NCBI GenBank assembly: GCA_023213395.1
Contig: CM041465.1
Location: 156,371,741 to 156,435,740, forward strand
Reading direction: 5' to 3'
Source: Cycas panzhihuaensis
Lineage: Eukaryota; Cycadophyta
Length of the DNA stretch: 64,000 bases
In this document: positions 1 to 11,698 of the stretch, one piece after another
Layout of the letters: every line of letters begins with the position of its first letter
Numbering within the stretch: position 1 is the stretch's first letter
The notes under the pieces: generated by a model
What the model saw: only the letters and a program-made list of their open reading frames with translations
Told to the model about the DNA's origin: nothing
Databases searched by the model: none
Made by a program: the position numbers and the translations under genes

Positions 1-720
1 ATTGAAAAATTTTGATTTTGCATTTAATCTCCAATTCAACTTGTGCCTTAAATTCCTTGAAGTAATCTAAAACTTCTGATTTATTGAAGAGAAAATAAAC
101 CCAAGGTCTTCTGGAAAAATCATCAATGAAGGTAAGCAAGCACCTTGCACCATTTATTAAGTTTGGTGTTATTGGTCCACATAAATTAGTATGGACTAAT
201 TATAACCTTTTAGGTGCTCTTTTGGAAAGGAGCTCAATGTTGTTTTCCCATCATACATCTTTTGCATATAAAAGAGTCAAAAGGCATTTCAGGAAGACCA
301 ATCACCATATTAGAATTTTTTAATAATTCTAATCATTTGTTTGCAATGTGTCCATACTTAAATGCCAAATTTTATTAATGGAGTTGTTAACAACAAAAGA
401 TTTTATAGATTGAATAGGCAGAATATGAGTGAAAGTCAATTTATAGAGATTGTCAATTTCAACTCCTTCTGCAATTACAATCCAGTCATTTTTCCTTAAT
501 TGGGATATAAATAAAAGGTTTCTTTTTATACCTAGAACATAAAGAACTTCTCCAAATTTTTAAATTTTATTATTGATCAAGACAACAATTATTCCTTTCC
601 CTTTAATTTGTAAAGGAAATTCATTACTGAGTTCAATAGTTTTGTTGATGAAGTATGGTCTCGGCATCTCAAATTAATCTCTTCTCCCAGTCATATGATT
701 GGATGCTTTAGAGTCTATGT
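1..720 (-). pseudogene. Copia-1 protease and integrase (start of pol), degenerate and partial
   Basis: Reading the minus strand from about 720, the protease active-site region appears as DSKASNHMTG, where the family has DSGASNHM, so the catalytic glycine position is changed. It is followed by a GIKRNLLFISQL block typical of the protease/pre-integrase boundary. The integrase core starts near 190 with LVHTNLCGP (the first catalytic Asp is Asn here) and continues with [15 protein letters not shown]. Several in-frame stops are present. The rest of pol is off the left edge. Copia assignment is firm; function is lost. Confidence 0.85.
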
Positions 721-889
721 ACTAGTCTTCATTTTTGCAGGTGTGCTTGGACAAGGCAATGATAAAGGCAGTTTCTTCATCTTCATCTTCTACCTATTTG
801 TGGTTGTAATTTCCTTCTACACTCTTGCCTCTTTGAATGTCAGCCTATTTTTATGGACAACGATTGGAAGAGTGTCATGTTCTCCCACA

Positions 890-1754
890 GTAGTAACAAT
901 TTGGCAAATTATGCATTCTACAATCATTAGCAAGATGTCCATACCTTCTACAGTGGAAACATACTCTGGATTCTCTAAATGAAGATCTGCCTCTTCCTTA
1001 TAACATCCATGGAGTTCTTCCTCATCCTTTAGGAGACCAGGTGAATTTGGTTGTAGTCCTAGTCCACCCTCTAGTAGATCTTCTCTATCCTCTCATTGTA
1101 CTTCTAGATCGTCTCTTGCTTTCTAGGCTCAATTTTGAGAGAAAGGCCTCTTTGATGTCGATTTCCTCTTCATATCTTTTATTCCTTTGTTCTTGCTACA
1201 ACATGTACCCTGTCAAAATGTCAAAGGACATATTGGCTATATGCCCTCTAATGGTAAGTGTGTTTACCATAGTATCAAACAATTTTGGCAATTTATTGAT
1301 TGTTAGGCAGACAAGCTCGGAGTTAGCTATGGTCTCTCCTGTAGAGGCTAAACTATTCTTAATCTCAACAATCTTGGTTATGAAATTTGAGATACTTTCT
1401 CCTTCTTTGAGATGAACCTTGTATAGATGCTCTGGAAGAGATATTATTTGAGCTTTATTTTCTTGGCTAGAAAGTGAGGTTAAAATTCTTCAAGCCTCTG
1501 GGGAAGTAGTGGTTGTGCCTATGTGGCTTAACAGCACCACCCCACCCCCCTAGATAACATAATTACAACCAATGCAATTCTACCTCTTTCTTCCTAGCTA
1601 ATTACATCCACTATGTCAGTGGGTTTAGCTTCTTTCCCTGTGACTATATCCCATGTATTTTGGCCATTAAAAGCCCTTCCATTTTCAATTTTCATATGCT
1701 ATAGTTCTAGCCTATAAGTTTATCAGACTTCCCAAGTGAAAAAATTAAAGCCAT
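890..1754 (-). pseudogene. Copia-1 gag with CCHC zinc knuckle, degenerate
   Basis: The likely start is the minus-strand ATG at 1754-1752, reading MALIFSLGKSDKL, the usual N-terminal copia gag block. A long readable stretch follows (for example LYKVHLKEGESISNF and EIKNSLASTGE), ending in an Arg/Ser-rich tail near 1040. A zinc knuckle of the pattern C-X2-C-X4-H-X4-C (CFHCRRYGHLANDC) lies near 960-905. Stops at several places, including the segment near 1660-1720, break the frame. Gag proteins form the particle that packages element RNA. Confidence 0.85.
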
Positions 1755-2473
1755 TTGAGCTGATTTATTGTATATGATGATGAATTTTCAAGCAAAAGTG
1801 TAAAACTGTGTGTAGGCCATTCGATCATACGATTGTACAGATTTGTACAGGGGGGAACAATTGTACGGAGTTATTTAAAAAAAAAAAGATAGTGGCCTTA
1901 AAAGAAAGCTAAGATTATGCCCTTCTCAAATCTACAAAAACTTTAAAAAAATCAAATTTTGAATTTTTCAGAAATCAACCTGAAAGTGGTATGATCAAAT
2001 AAGGTTTTTGAGGGGAAAAATAAAGCTTGAAACTCTTCAAATCTCAAATGAAATTCAATAAACTCACATCCAAATGAAAGATATTACTTGATCAAAGGGT
2101 TTAGGATAGATTTTACTTGAAATTCCAAATAAATCTGAGAAAAAAATGAGATTGAAGATTTAAATGGGTGTCCATAAAAATCTATGATATCCTGCTTAAC
2201 AAAGAAGGTTTTGAACTTGTGGCTTTGGAATAGTTTGATCTCCTCAACAAGACTAATCTACCCACCAAATTTTATTAAATTCTGAGCACTTCAAAATTTC
2301 TTCGTTTATATAGGTCTATATAGTTCAGTACTGTTTTGTACAACAATTAATAGGGCCAAATAGCATCTTTTTCTTCTATAGATCCTTTTTAACACTTTCC
2401 TCAAATGAAATCCTTCAAAAAATTTGAATCTATCTTCTATCAAGCTTAATTTAGCAAACCTGCTCTAATACCA

Positions 2474-2685
2474 TGTCAAGACAACAAATGATTGATGAAG
2501 ATAATATTGCAATGCATTAATGAGAGAGAGAAACTCTCGCATAAATGCATCATGTGTACATATTAAGGATAATGCACATAGGCCAAGTGTCAATAATACA
2601 ATAAAGAGGGGTTGGACACATAACCCTCAAGTTAACTTTAGAATATAATAATACATACAAAAGATAGAACATTATTCCTCTAACA
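2474..2685 (-). repeat. Copia-1 5' LTR (212 bp) with adjoining primer-binding site
   Basis: On the plus strand the LTR runs from TGTCAAGACAAC to CCTCTAACA, giving the canonical TG...CA ends. The primer-binding site complement TGCTCTAATACCA abuts it at 2461-2473, which sets the inner edge and identifies it as the 5' LTR of a minus-strand element. There is no second copy in the window to compare. Confidence 0.85.
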
Positions 2686-2859
2686 CTCACCATTTTCCCT
2701 CATTAAATCAAAGCATTGTAAATCACCTATGCTTGGATGAAGTAATGGCTTCCCTTCCTTTGAGTAAATCATCTTGATTTCAAGATTAATATCTTTCCTT
2801 TCTACAATTTTATCAAATTCTTTCTGATGATACTTGATACCAAGCTTAATCTCAATCAT
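2686..2859 (-). other. Unrecognised short open frame cut by the Copia-1 LTR
   Basis: A minus-strand frame opens with ATG at 2859-2857, just after an in-frame TAA, and stays open for 58 codons up to the outer edge of the Copia-1 LTR, where it meets a stop two codons into the LTR. The composition looks protein-like (for example KLGIKYHQKEFDKI and GKPLLHPSIGDL). I do not recognise the family. If it is coding, its continuation lies left of Copia-1, outside the window. It could equally be a chance frame in AT-rich DNA. Confidence 0.3.
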
Positions 2860-4436
2860 GATTTATTCTCCTTCAAAAAGCTCTTTATCAAAAATTCAAA
2901 GCAATATCACAAGAAATAGTGTTAAAGTTTCAGATTACCTTTAACACCTTAAAATATCCCTTTTAACTTGCAATTTTCTTCACATTACGTGCTCCAAGCT
3001 TACTTCACTAGCAAAAACTTCATTAATAATTATGATAACAATTCACAAGGCAATGTTTTATCAACTAATCACTAGCACATTTTTACAATAAATGCATGTC
3101 CAAGTCTATTATCTTTATTGCCCACTACTTCACACTTCTGTTCATGAGTCATCAAATTTGCTAAGTGTGAATGTATTGTTCTTTCTACATGGGACACCTT
3201 TTTGATCTATAACATTTTATAGATGATGTGATAAAAGCTTATGAAATGATGATCTTACATGCCTTTATTTGCATGATTTTGTAATTAATGTAGGTCACAG
3301 CTTCCACCCATTCCGTATTACGCATTCTCTCATATCAATTAGGTTTTTACTTACTCATTTCCATTTTCCTAAGGTGCAAAGTTATATGTAGTAAGATATG
3401 TTCCTTCAAACCTTTTTGCACTTCCCTATTTGACTTATCATTCAACATTTGAGAGAGGATTTGTGCAATGTGAAGTCACACGGTGGGACCCATCCTTTAT
3501 AACATTTTTAGTATCTTAAACTCTTTGTAATTATACATTGTTAGACTTCACATGTCTTTATGATTTTATAAGTCAAGACACAGGCTATGAAATGCGAAGG
3601 CTCCCCTTCAAATCAACCATAATTTTGCATCCCACAAAATCAATTATCACTTTCAATCTCAACTTGTAGGTGAACTAGTGGAGTGTGAAGAGGAAGTTAT
3701 TTCTCCTTATGGGGCTTGGATGGTTTATTTCGCCTTTATCATTTCACATTTCGTCAACTTGTATAGCACTAAACATTTCACACTCATAGTGAAACTATGA
3801 AGAGCAAAGGAGCGAGGGGTGGGCATGGGGCACAAATATTAACCATTGTTATATTGAGGGTTTGAGTGGCTTTTGATTTGAAACCACACAAAGTCTAGCT
3901 TGGTTGACGTGACTAATTTTGCTCCCAGCTTCTTTGATAGCCTATTGTAACATTCTAATTTGGAAGGGCTTTGAAAAGTGCAAAGTATGAAAATGATGAT
4001 ATTAGCAAACCACCTGTACACTCATTATTTCTTTGGAGAGGCTTGTAATCCTAACTCCTTTTCAAGTATTTGATATCTCAAATACTGCATACTTCTATTT
4101 CCAATTCTCAAACTACACCAATTTAATTTAAAGAACTCAAAGAATGACACTTTAACAAAATTTTTAAAATTTTGAAGTACCCAGGCAAGGGTAACATTAT
4201 TGTTGTTCTTGTTGATCTTTGAATTCTCTATCTTGGTTTTCTTCTCACTCAACTTGTTGAGTTCTTTGCTCCTTTAAAGATGTTCCAAACCTTCTCTTTG
4301 ATACCTCATTAGATACTCTTTTGGATGGGCCATTGCCTTGGGCTTAATGTCTCTTCATGAAGCCTCATCCCCTATGATATCACCATTCAAGAACACTCCT
4401 TGCCTTGGTTGCTAATAACACAAAATAACATACATA
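2860..4436. other. About 1.6 kb with nothing recognisable
   Basis: I see no retroelement motif, splice-bounded exon or RNA gene here. One minus-strand frame at 4025-4252 (75 codons, Lys/Asn-rich start, then Phe/Leu-rich) is open but matches nothing I know, and another at 3839-4021 is probably chance. This is either old decayed repeat or single-copy DNA. Confidence 0.4.
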
Positions 4437-4441
4437 TAACT

Positions 4442-4668
4442 TGTTAATTTAATGCAAAGAAATTTAGAATCAAAAAACAGATGTGTGAATAGACTTGTAT
4501 TGCATTGAGGAGATGATCTCCTTAAATATACATTGAATCTTGTAACCGTTGAACTTTGGTTTATAACTGACTCTTCCAATAGTGACACATGTCACCGTTA
4601 TAAGTTACATAACAAGGGTTTATCACATTGCCCTTTGTAATACTTAGATAAAACATTACCTCCTAACA
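4442..4668 (-). repeat. Copia-2 3' LTR (227 bp)
   Basis: The LTR runs from TGTTAATTTAATGC to CCTCCTAACA. The purine-rich tract expected inside a 3' LTR is adjacent (minus strand GCATTACGAGAGGG, complement of 4669-4682), which fixes orientation. Confidence 0.92.
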
Positions 4669-4689
4669 CCCTCTCGTAATGCTTTAGCT

Positions 4690-6291
4690 TTTTTAGTCCT
4701 ATCTTGTCTCTCAAAATCTAGAAATTTTCTTTTCCAAGAGGTTTTGTTAGCAGATCTGCAATTTGTTCCACAGTAGGACAGTATTCTAACTTGATTTCTT
4801 TGTTGTGAATCTTTTCCTTTATAAAGTGGTGGTGCACTTCTATGTGCTTGGTTATAGCATGAAGAATTGGATTCTTGGTCAATTTAATATCACTCTGATT
4901 GTCACAGTGCAGAATTGTTGCTTGATTTTGTTGTTGATTCAAATCAAGAAGAAGTTGTCGTAGCCAAATTGCTTCACATGTTGCGATTCTGACGCCTTAT
5001 ATTCGACTTGATTGATGAGAGTGCAATCAGAGGTTATTTTTTGCTACACCAAGAAACTGCAGCTGAGCCCAAGAAGAAGCAATAACTACTCGTGGATTTC
5101 CTCTACCCCTTGTCTCCTGCCCAATTTGAGTCACAGTATCCTATCAGTTCTGCTGGTCCTTCTCAGGGATAGATCAATTTTAGATCTATTGTTTGTTGTA
5201 GATATCTCAGTATCCTTCTAGCAACTTTCCAGTGTCTTACTTTAGGTTCCTGCATGTATCTCGAGACTACTCCAACTGAGTATGATATGTCTGATCTGGT
5301 GGCTGTGAGATATATGGAACTTCCAATCAGTTGTCTGTACGAGGTGATGTCAACTGATTATTCTCCTTCATATGCTATCATGTTGCAATTTATTTCCATG
5401 AGCATTGCACAGGAATTACAATCCATCATCCTGAATTTGATTAACAAGTCCTTTAGGAATCTTTGAGACAGGGAAATGTGATTCTGTTGTTGACTTACCT
5501 CCAATCCTAGATAGTAGTTAAGGAGACCTAGATCTATCATTTCAAATTTCTTTTCTAGTTGCTTCTTTATCTCTATGATTGATTCCTCATCATTTCCTAT
5601 GAGAATCATATCATCTATGTAGACAACAATTATTGTGATTAGTCCATTCCTTTTCCTTGTATATAAGCTGGAATCTGAGCTGAAATGTCAAAATCCATTC
5701 TAACATAGATGCTGGCCCAATTTGGCATACCAAGCACAAGGGGCCTGTTTTAGTCCATATAGTGCTTTTTTTAATTTACACACCAAATGATCTTGTCTCT
5801 CTTTGATGTATCCTTTAGGTTGTGCTATGTAGATTTCTTCTTCTAGGTCTCCATTTAAGAATGCACTTTTTACATCTAACTGAAAGATTTTCCAATTATG
5901 TAATGCTGCTAGTGCAATAAGAGTTCTTACTGTATCTAGCTTGGCTACAGGAGAAAAGGTTTCTTCAAAATTGACTCCAGTCATTTGGATGTATCCTTTT
6001 ATGACAAGTCAAGCCTTGTGTTTTTCAACTTTTCCACTAGCCCCTTCTTTGATTTTATATATCCATTTGTAGTTTACCACTGGCTTGTTGGGAGGAAGTT
6101 CTACTAAGTCCCATGTTTGATTTTTGATAATCGAATCCATTTCAGAGTCCATGGCTTTTTTCCATTTCGGTTGACCTTGTGCTTCTTGGAAAGATTGTGG
6201 TTCGATTCGGCTGAGCAAGGCTCTCGGCTTTAGACTTCTTGTTTTATGTTCAAGCACGTTTCCTCCTCCTTCTTAAACTATTTTGATAAAC
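4690..6291 (-). pseudogene. Copia-2 reverse transcriptase and RNase H, broken
   Basis: The minus strand from 6291 begins in the integrase-RT linker (FIKIV, then EHKTRSLKPRALL, PQSFQEAQGQPKW). RT follows in pieces: the NQTWDLVELPPNKPV block, MTGVNFEETFSPVAKLDTVR, and QLDVKSAFLNGDLEEEIY near 5880. The expected YVDDM catalytic region lies around 5610-5625, followed by KKFEMIDLGLLNYYLGLEV at 5358-5609. The RNase H end is at 4718-4942 (HCDNQSDIKLTKNPILHA, then TKHIEVHHHFI). Frameshifts and stops separate the pieces. It reads in parallel with Copia-12. Confidence 0.88.
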
Positions 6292-6874
6292 TGTAGCGAT
6301 CTAGTTCTACTTTTATAGCAATTTTCCTCAAAAATACAGGTAATAATCTAAAAAACACAATAACTAGATGCTATTCAATAAGAAAATGAACAAGGAACAT
6401 GAATTACATAATCCACAGAAGTAAATAATAATCTTTATTGTCAAATAATACCAAAATAGAGTGAAATTATAACAAAATACCAGTCTTTCCTAAAGAAGTG
6501 AGCTTCCCTCTTTGAGGCGAGGAACCCTCCAAACTGCAGCTCCCAAATGGGCGAGCTAATTGCAGCGCTATAACTGAAAATGCGCAACCAAAGAACCTCC
6601 GACGATGGTTTGGGATGCGGCCCAAACTTCCTATTTATAGCAATCAAAATACTTCAATTAGAAGTCGGCCAAACTGGGTGATATTCTTCTTAATAGTGTT
6701 CAAATAGAAGTCGGCCAAAACTTCTTCAAAATTGGAAAGCTAACTTTAAATGGTCATAACTTTTGATATAGATGTCAGAATTGACTTTCATTTGAACTGT
6801 TGGAATCATCATTCAAAGACCTTTGATTTGAATGGTAATAAGCTATATTTTTGAAAATATTTTGGAATGTTACA
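6292..6874 (-). repeat. Gypsy-3 3' LTR (583 bp)
   Basis: TGTAGCGATC at the left and GGAATGTTACA at the right give TG...CA ends. Immediately right is a pyrimidine run (ATTCCCTCCCC, 6875-6885), the complement of a polypurine tract. A long stretch around 6490-6560 matches, in reverse complement, the solo LTR at 15809-16271, and also the LTR at 13486-13926, so all three belong to one family. Confidence 0.85.
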
Positions 6875-6887
6875 ATTCCCTCCCCTT

Positions 6888-7303
6888 AAAAACATGCTTT
6901 GCCCTCAAAGCATTGGTAAGGGCCTGCATCTATTCTTCAAACTCCTACGTTGCATCTTTAAGCTCCAATGTCTTCCATTTGATGAGATATTCTTTCATTA
7001 TCCTGGATCATAAATTCTTGTCCCTAGTCTTCAGTATTCCCTCATGTTCCACTATCATCATTCCTTCTTCATCCCGTGTTGGTAAATTCGTTTGTGGAGC
7101 CTCCCTTTCGCCCAACATTTTCTTTAAACAAGACACATGGAAGATATTGCGGATTTTGCTTTTTGGTGGCAATTTTAACTGATCTATTGTGTGTTCCAAT
7201 TCCCTTTTTGGTGGCAGTCCTTGGTGTTCTTCAAAAACTCCTTGATGTTCTTCTAAGATTGCTTGAATCTTTGGAGGAACATTTTTTATTTCTACTTTGT
7301 AAC
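6888..7303 (-). pseudogene. Gypsy-3 pol remnant: RT start joined to integrase C-terminus and chromodomain
   Basis: Minus strand from about 7303: VPPKIQAILEEHQGVFEE followed by GLPPKREL is the entry into a gypsy RT. After about ten codons it jumps to KLPPKSKIRNIFHVSCLKK, the end of the integrase GPY/F region, and then to a degenerate chromodomain (about 6900-7010; tail readable as ALRAKHVF). RT, RNase H and the integrase core are missing. Both flanks of the jump contain LPPK codons, a short repeat that may have helped the deletion. Chromodomain gypsy elements are chromoviruses. Confidence 0.8.
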
Positions 7304-7403
7304 ATAACATTATATACGCTTGCTATTTCATTTTCCAATAAAGAATCAAGGAAAGAAAAGAAATTACTATATAACATTATATACGGTTACTATTTCATTT
7401 TCC
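7304..7403. repeat. 33-bp direct duplication flanking 34 bp, at the Gypsy-3/Copia-2 junction
   Basis: Bases 7304-7336 and 7371-7403 are the same 33-bp sequence with two mismatches, separated by 34 bp. The right copy is in its normal place inside Copia-2 gag (encoding ENEIVTVYNV on the minus strand). The left copy sits at the gypsy junction. This is far longer than a retrotransposon TSD and looks like a repair product. Confidence 0.85.
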
Positions 7404-7753
7404 TTCATGTGCAATTTGTACAACGCTTCCTTAAGGGCAAATATTCGTGCCTTATTCTTTTGGTCGAAAAGATTTTCAAAACATTTCCAAATGGCTGAGG
7501 TAGAGTTCAATTTTTCCACATATACCAAAAGGGAATCTGAAACAAAGAGTTTGAAAATGATTACTCCCGTATTGTCTGTTTCCAACCAACTAAGTAGAGA
7601 CGTACTTGCATCATCTAGCTTGGTTTCCATGCCAATGGCAATATTCCAAATATTTCTCGCCCTCAAAAGTGTTTCAATTTTTATTTTCCAAATATGATAA
7701 TTGCTACCAGTAAGTATATCTTGATCAACCAGACCAAGGATAGGAGACGCCAT
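7367..7753 (-). pseudogene. Copia-2 gag N-terminal part
   Basis: Open for 128 codons from ATG at 7753: MASPILGLVDQDILTGSNY, then HIWKIKIETLLRARNIWN, the standard opening of copia gag (DUF4219/UBN2-type). It parallels Copia-12 gag almost residue by residue until about codon 122, after which the frame diverges into the duplicated junction. The C-terminal half and zinc knuckle are gone. Confidence 0.9.
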
Positions 7754-8420
7754 TTATGATAGGAGAAATCTATTCTAAACAGGCTAACTGTACAATTGTA
7801 CGGATTTCCGTGCAAAATCCTAACCGTACAGATCCAAACAAAGTGTACCTTGAAAGAAAGGTTTTCTCACGTTGATTTTAGATCTGAAATTATTTTCCAG
7901 AAACAGTCTCTCAATTTGGACAAAAATTGCCAGAAACAGAGGAGTTGCGGCTAGGGTTTAGATGCAAAAATGCTTCTAAAAGCCAAAATACTTCACACAA
8001 AGACTCGAAACTAGTTCCAATCCCTTCAAAATGATAATACACAAGAGTAGAGCAGACGTTACTCGATTAAATTCAAAGATTCAAGTGATTTTTGTAGTGT
8101 TCCTCCTGAAACTTGTGTGGACTATTTCCTGCCAAAAACTGCCTCGAGATGGCCTCAGATGAAGTCGATCTAGTTGGAAAGTGTGATGAGCACGTCAAGA
8201 TCTACCTCTCCACCAAGTTTCGTCGACTTCTAAGAATTTTGAGTTTTTTGGTCCATACGATTTCCATACAGGTCCGTACACAGAAAATTTAATGGAGTAA
8301 TTCCTTTCCAGACAATTTCCAATCTTATGTCTTCTTCTTGAAGACTCTGAGCTTTTGAAACAATCACCAAACAATTAAATTCCTCTCTCCAGATGAGCAG
8401 TCAGACCTGCTCTGATACCA
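7754..8420 (-). other. Copia-2 5' leader and primer-binding site
   Basis: This is untranslated leader between the 5' LTR and gag. The primer-binding site complement TGCTCTGATACCA at 8408-8420 abuts the LTR and is an exact initiator tRNA-Met match (minus strand TGGTATCAGAGCA). No reading frame is apparent in the leader. Related text (CCGTACA/TTGTACA motifs) is seen in the Copia-12 leader near 51660-52165. Confidence 0.8.
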
Positions 8421-8653
8421 TGTTAATTTAATGCAAAGAAATTTAGAATTAGAAAACAGATGTATGAATAGACTTGTCTTGCATTGAGGATATGATCTCC
8501 TTAAATATACATTGAATCTTATAACTGTTGAATGTTGGTTTGTAACCAACTCTTCCAGCAGTGACACATGTCAGCATTATAAGTATAAGTTACATAACAA
8601 GGGTTTATCACATTACCCTTTGTAATACTTAGATAAAACATTACTTCCTAACA
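8421..8653 (-). repeat. Copia-2 5' LTR (233 bp)
   Basis: The LTR runs from TGTTAATTTAATGC to TTCCTAACA and pairs with 4442-4668. It carries one extra 6-bp AAGTAT copy near 8585. TSD TAACT follows at 8654-8658. Confidence 0.92.
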
Positions 8654-8658
8654 TAACT

Positions 8659-11600
8659 ATCCTATAAAGTAAATGGAAAGTTTTCATACTATATCATATA
8701 AAGTATGCAATGAAAGTTAAAATGAAAATAAGGCAAGAAGTACAATGTAAATCATTCAATAATAGACATTGAGATATTGGTATGCATGTTGTAAATACCA
8801 CTGTAGAAAACTTTAATGTGCATTGCACCTAGCAATCTATTGCTAAAAAGAAATGGCCACCCACTATTGTTACCATTTCCATTCCATGCAATATCCTAAT
8901 CCACACGGTACCACCTTCACTAGTGCTAATGTAATAGTAATGACAAGGTCTCCCTTCCTAACTAACCAGTCCACCAGCATTCACTAGGATTAGTCCTTCT
9001 GTGAGACCACCTTGGAGCATCTTCTATATCTATACCTAACTCCTATGGATCCCACTTGCCAAGGTGCAAATTCCATGTATGGTGTAAGGATTAAGTTGTA
9101 GCACAACCTTGTGGATAATTGATTATTGCTTAGTGGGGTGTAGCCTGTATTCGCCTCTCCAGATTACCTTTCCATGGGATTCGGTCCATTAAATCATAAT
9201 TAAGGATCTTACATTCCTCCAAGGGAACATTCTCTCACGCTTAGGTCACCAACCCATATAAGAGCAAGGTGCTCTATGGCACTTAGATAATCCAATCCAT
9301 GATTCTCCAACATAATTGTACTTTCCATGTTCATGGCCAAACATGACCCATAACATCATACATGGTAGTAAAGAAATAAATAAAATAAATAAGTATGTTA
9401 TAATCGTAAGTCCATTTTCCATATTTCCTTTCACAACATAACAATAAAGAAAACCATGTCTGTATGCATGTTAAACATAGAAATTCAATGCATACCTACT
9501 GGATTAAATTTTAAATAAAAATATGGATAATTAAAGGAGAGTATGGCAACCGATCTGAAATTACAATTTAAAATATGATATAAGAACAATCCTAAAAATG
9601 GGCCTAGTCATAAAGCATGGATGTACAACCATAAGACCCTATTTTGAGCTAATTGTATGGTTGTGCATACGATCCATATAGCCTACTATACACATAGCCA
9701 TTCTATTACCATTATGAGAAGATGCATAGTCTTATGTGGTACTTGTAAAACCTATTCTTAAGGCAATCATATGGTATTGTTTAGCGAGCATGCAACCTAA
9801 GATTTGGGTAGTTATATGGCCTATGGGCGCAGGCATATGGCCATGCTATATCCAAGCCACATGGTTCATAAAACAAATTGTACAGTTACAGAAAGATTCT
9901 AGAAAAATAATGAGGAAATAGGGTTAGGGGCTAGGAGAAAAAGAGAGTTCCTCATAAGAAATGATGGGAAAAAAAAACATAGTGCATGGTGAGGTGTCTA
10001 AAACATGTTCCTCCCTTGGCCTCCTTTGATATATTTACTTGTTCAATAAGTTATCCACTTGCCTTCAATAGTTGAACTTGAATCCTCTTTAGGTCTAGGT
10101 CTTGCTCCATAAGCATCCTCTTTGATCTTGCTTCTCCCCTTCTTCACATCTGCTTATGAGAATAGAATGATTTTATCTTTTATCCCATCATATATTTATA
10201 TATGAGATATTTTTTTAATAATCCTCCTTGGGGGATTCTAGAAAGAGTATTCAATAAGATTCTCTCCCTTGGTATTTATGCAATTCATTGCATAATACCC
10301 TTTTAAGGTATTTTTAACTTAAAATGCTCATCCCTAAGTGTTTTAAGGTCTATTTTTTGTTACATAATGCACTTGTTTGCCTTTTCAAAATTGGATTTAC
10401 GTTCTTTCTTTTTTGGTTCTTTAAGTGGCATCAGAAAGTCCCCTATTTGGCCATTTATATTTTAGAACTTGCCATGATTATGGTACCCAAATTTTTTGCT
10501 TGTTTTTACATACACTCCTGTATATGTTTCATTGTTAGTTTAATCATATTTTTAGATTCAATTTCTCTATTTTTCCCTTTCAATGGTTGTAGGCAATAGA
10601 ACCAATGTTAACATAACATCGGCACCATATGATTGCCCCAAGGTCAACTTAGTACTATGCTATGGGTGGTGAACATGACTATAGAAGTGATTTGCTCATA
10701 TGTCTATGTCTTGCACACAACGAAATCCCTCACAAGGACTCCTACAAATTGCCATCAACATAGAAACCCACACCATAAACAAATAACACAAGCATATATA
10801 GAACTAATTGTCTTGGTTCTCCCATTGAACCAAATGTGAGAGTACTCATATAAGCCTTCCAAAGGGTCACAAACTATGAGATGAAGTGGCCCTTGGTTTA
10901 TAATATACAACTCTTTCTTACATTAATGCGATAGCTATTAGGTGACTATTAGATTTTACATAACATTAAGTCATCCACACTTAATGACTTGTTGCTTACC
11001 CATATTAACTCATTGTAACTAACCAAGGACATACACTTTAGCTAGTGCACATTGTTGTTCTCCCTTTACTCATTATTGTAGACCCTTGCATATTATGATT
11101 TGGACCATTTTGTTCCATTCTACCAAGATTGATTGTCCAAGGAATGTTAAGTTTGTTATTTGGTTGACCTCCCATGAAATATGTGATTCTACCTTATTAG
11201 CATGGATCATACATCCTATAGTTTACACCTTCATTCTTAGTTTGTTTGCATTTGTTTGCTTGTTGTCCAAACTCTGGCATATAAAAGCCATCAAGAAGAA
11301 CCCAAGCAAAAGTGGACACATGGCTTAGCAAAACTTGCCATGTTGTGGCATCTATACCTCCCATAAAGAAATGAGACCAATGCATGTTTTACCATTGTGT
11401 TGGTTTATTCTTCCTTTCCTTGGAGGTTGGTCTCAAGCTATTGGTCATCTATTAATTTTACACCTTGGTATGTCCTTCATATGTACATTTCCAAGCAACC
11501 AAGAATATCCACTCTTATTATCAATGAATAATTTTGTCTTTTGTCGAATCATTCCTAGTTATAAGAGGCCACTTTTAGTCATAGTACAAAGTAATATTTT

Positions 11601-11698
11601 TATAATCATATTTTACTTACAAAAATAATTGTCCTAGTGGCCATTCAAAATATAAAAACAAATAATCATTACCAAAAAAAAGGTTTTAACTAACATAC
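8659..11698. other. About 3 kb without recognisable genes; possibly intron of the kinase gene
   Basis: Neither strand gives retroelement motifs or exons I can recognise. Open frames at 9246-9434, 10324-10599, 11086-11328 and 11335-11628 show no family signature and look like chance. As this DNA lies downstream of the kinase exons on their strand, it may be a long intron or 3' flank. I looked for the next kinase exon here and did not see one. Confidence 0.4.

Larger units (their letters stand above)
1..2685 (-). mobile_element. Copia-1: 5' part of a Ty1/copia element, cut by the window edge
   Basis: On the minus strand the order is LTR, primer-binding site, gag, CCHC knuckle, protease and integrase, the Ty1/copia order; the element then leaves the window at base 1. 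The LTR is at 2474-2685. The primer-binding site lies directly inside it at 2461-2473 and matches initiator tRNA-Met with one change (TGGTATTAGAGC). All reading frames carry stops, so it is dead. The 3' LTR and one TSD copy lie outside the window; the other copy would be CTCAC at 2686-2690. Confidence 0.9.
6292..7303 (-). mobile_element. Gypsy-3: rearranged gypsy fragment inside Copia-2
   Basis: The fragment holds a gypsy 3' LTR (6292-6874), a polypurine tract, a chromodomain/integrase tail and the start of RT, all on the minus strand, but lacks most of pol and the 5' LTR. The left edge falls exactly where the Copia-2 linker codons stop, as expected for an insertion. On the right it joins Copia-2 gag through a 33-bp duplication (7304-7403). 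The expected second TSD copy (TAAAC at 6287-6291) is not present at the right junction, so a later deletion removed the right part of the gypsy element together with the Copia-2 integrase. Confidence 0.8.
4442..8653 (-). mobile_element. Copia-2: LTR-bounded Ty1/copia element with TSD TAACT
   Basis: Two related LTRs (4442-4668 and 8421-8653) flank internal DNA, and the 5 bases outside them are identical (TAACT at 4437-4441 and 8654-8658), so both outer ends are original. The 5' side is at the right. Gag starts at 7753 and RT/RNase H lie at 4690-6291. Protease and integrase are absent: the gap between gag and RT holds a Gypsy-3 fragment. By eye the LTRs differ at roughly 18 positions plus a 6-bp insertion, so this is an old copy. 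It belongs to the same family as Copia-12 (near-identical gag opening and RT linker). Confidence 0.93.

Noticed and set aside
1041-1415. 124-codon plus-strand frame
   Set aside because: Antisense shadow of Copia-1 gag; the minus strand carries the gag motifs.
7076-7697. Overlapping plus-strand frames at 7076-7498 and 7320-7697
   Set aside because: They are antisense to the Gypsy-3 pol remnant and Copia-2 gag, which show family motifs on the minus strand.
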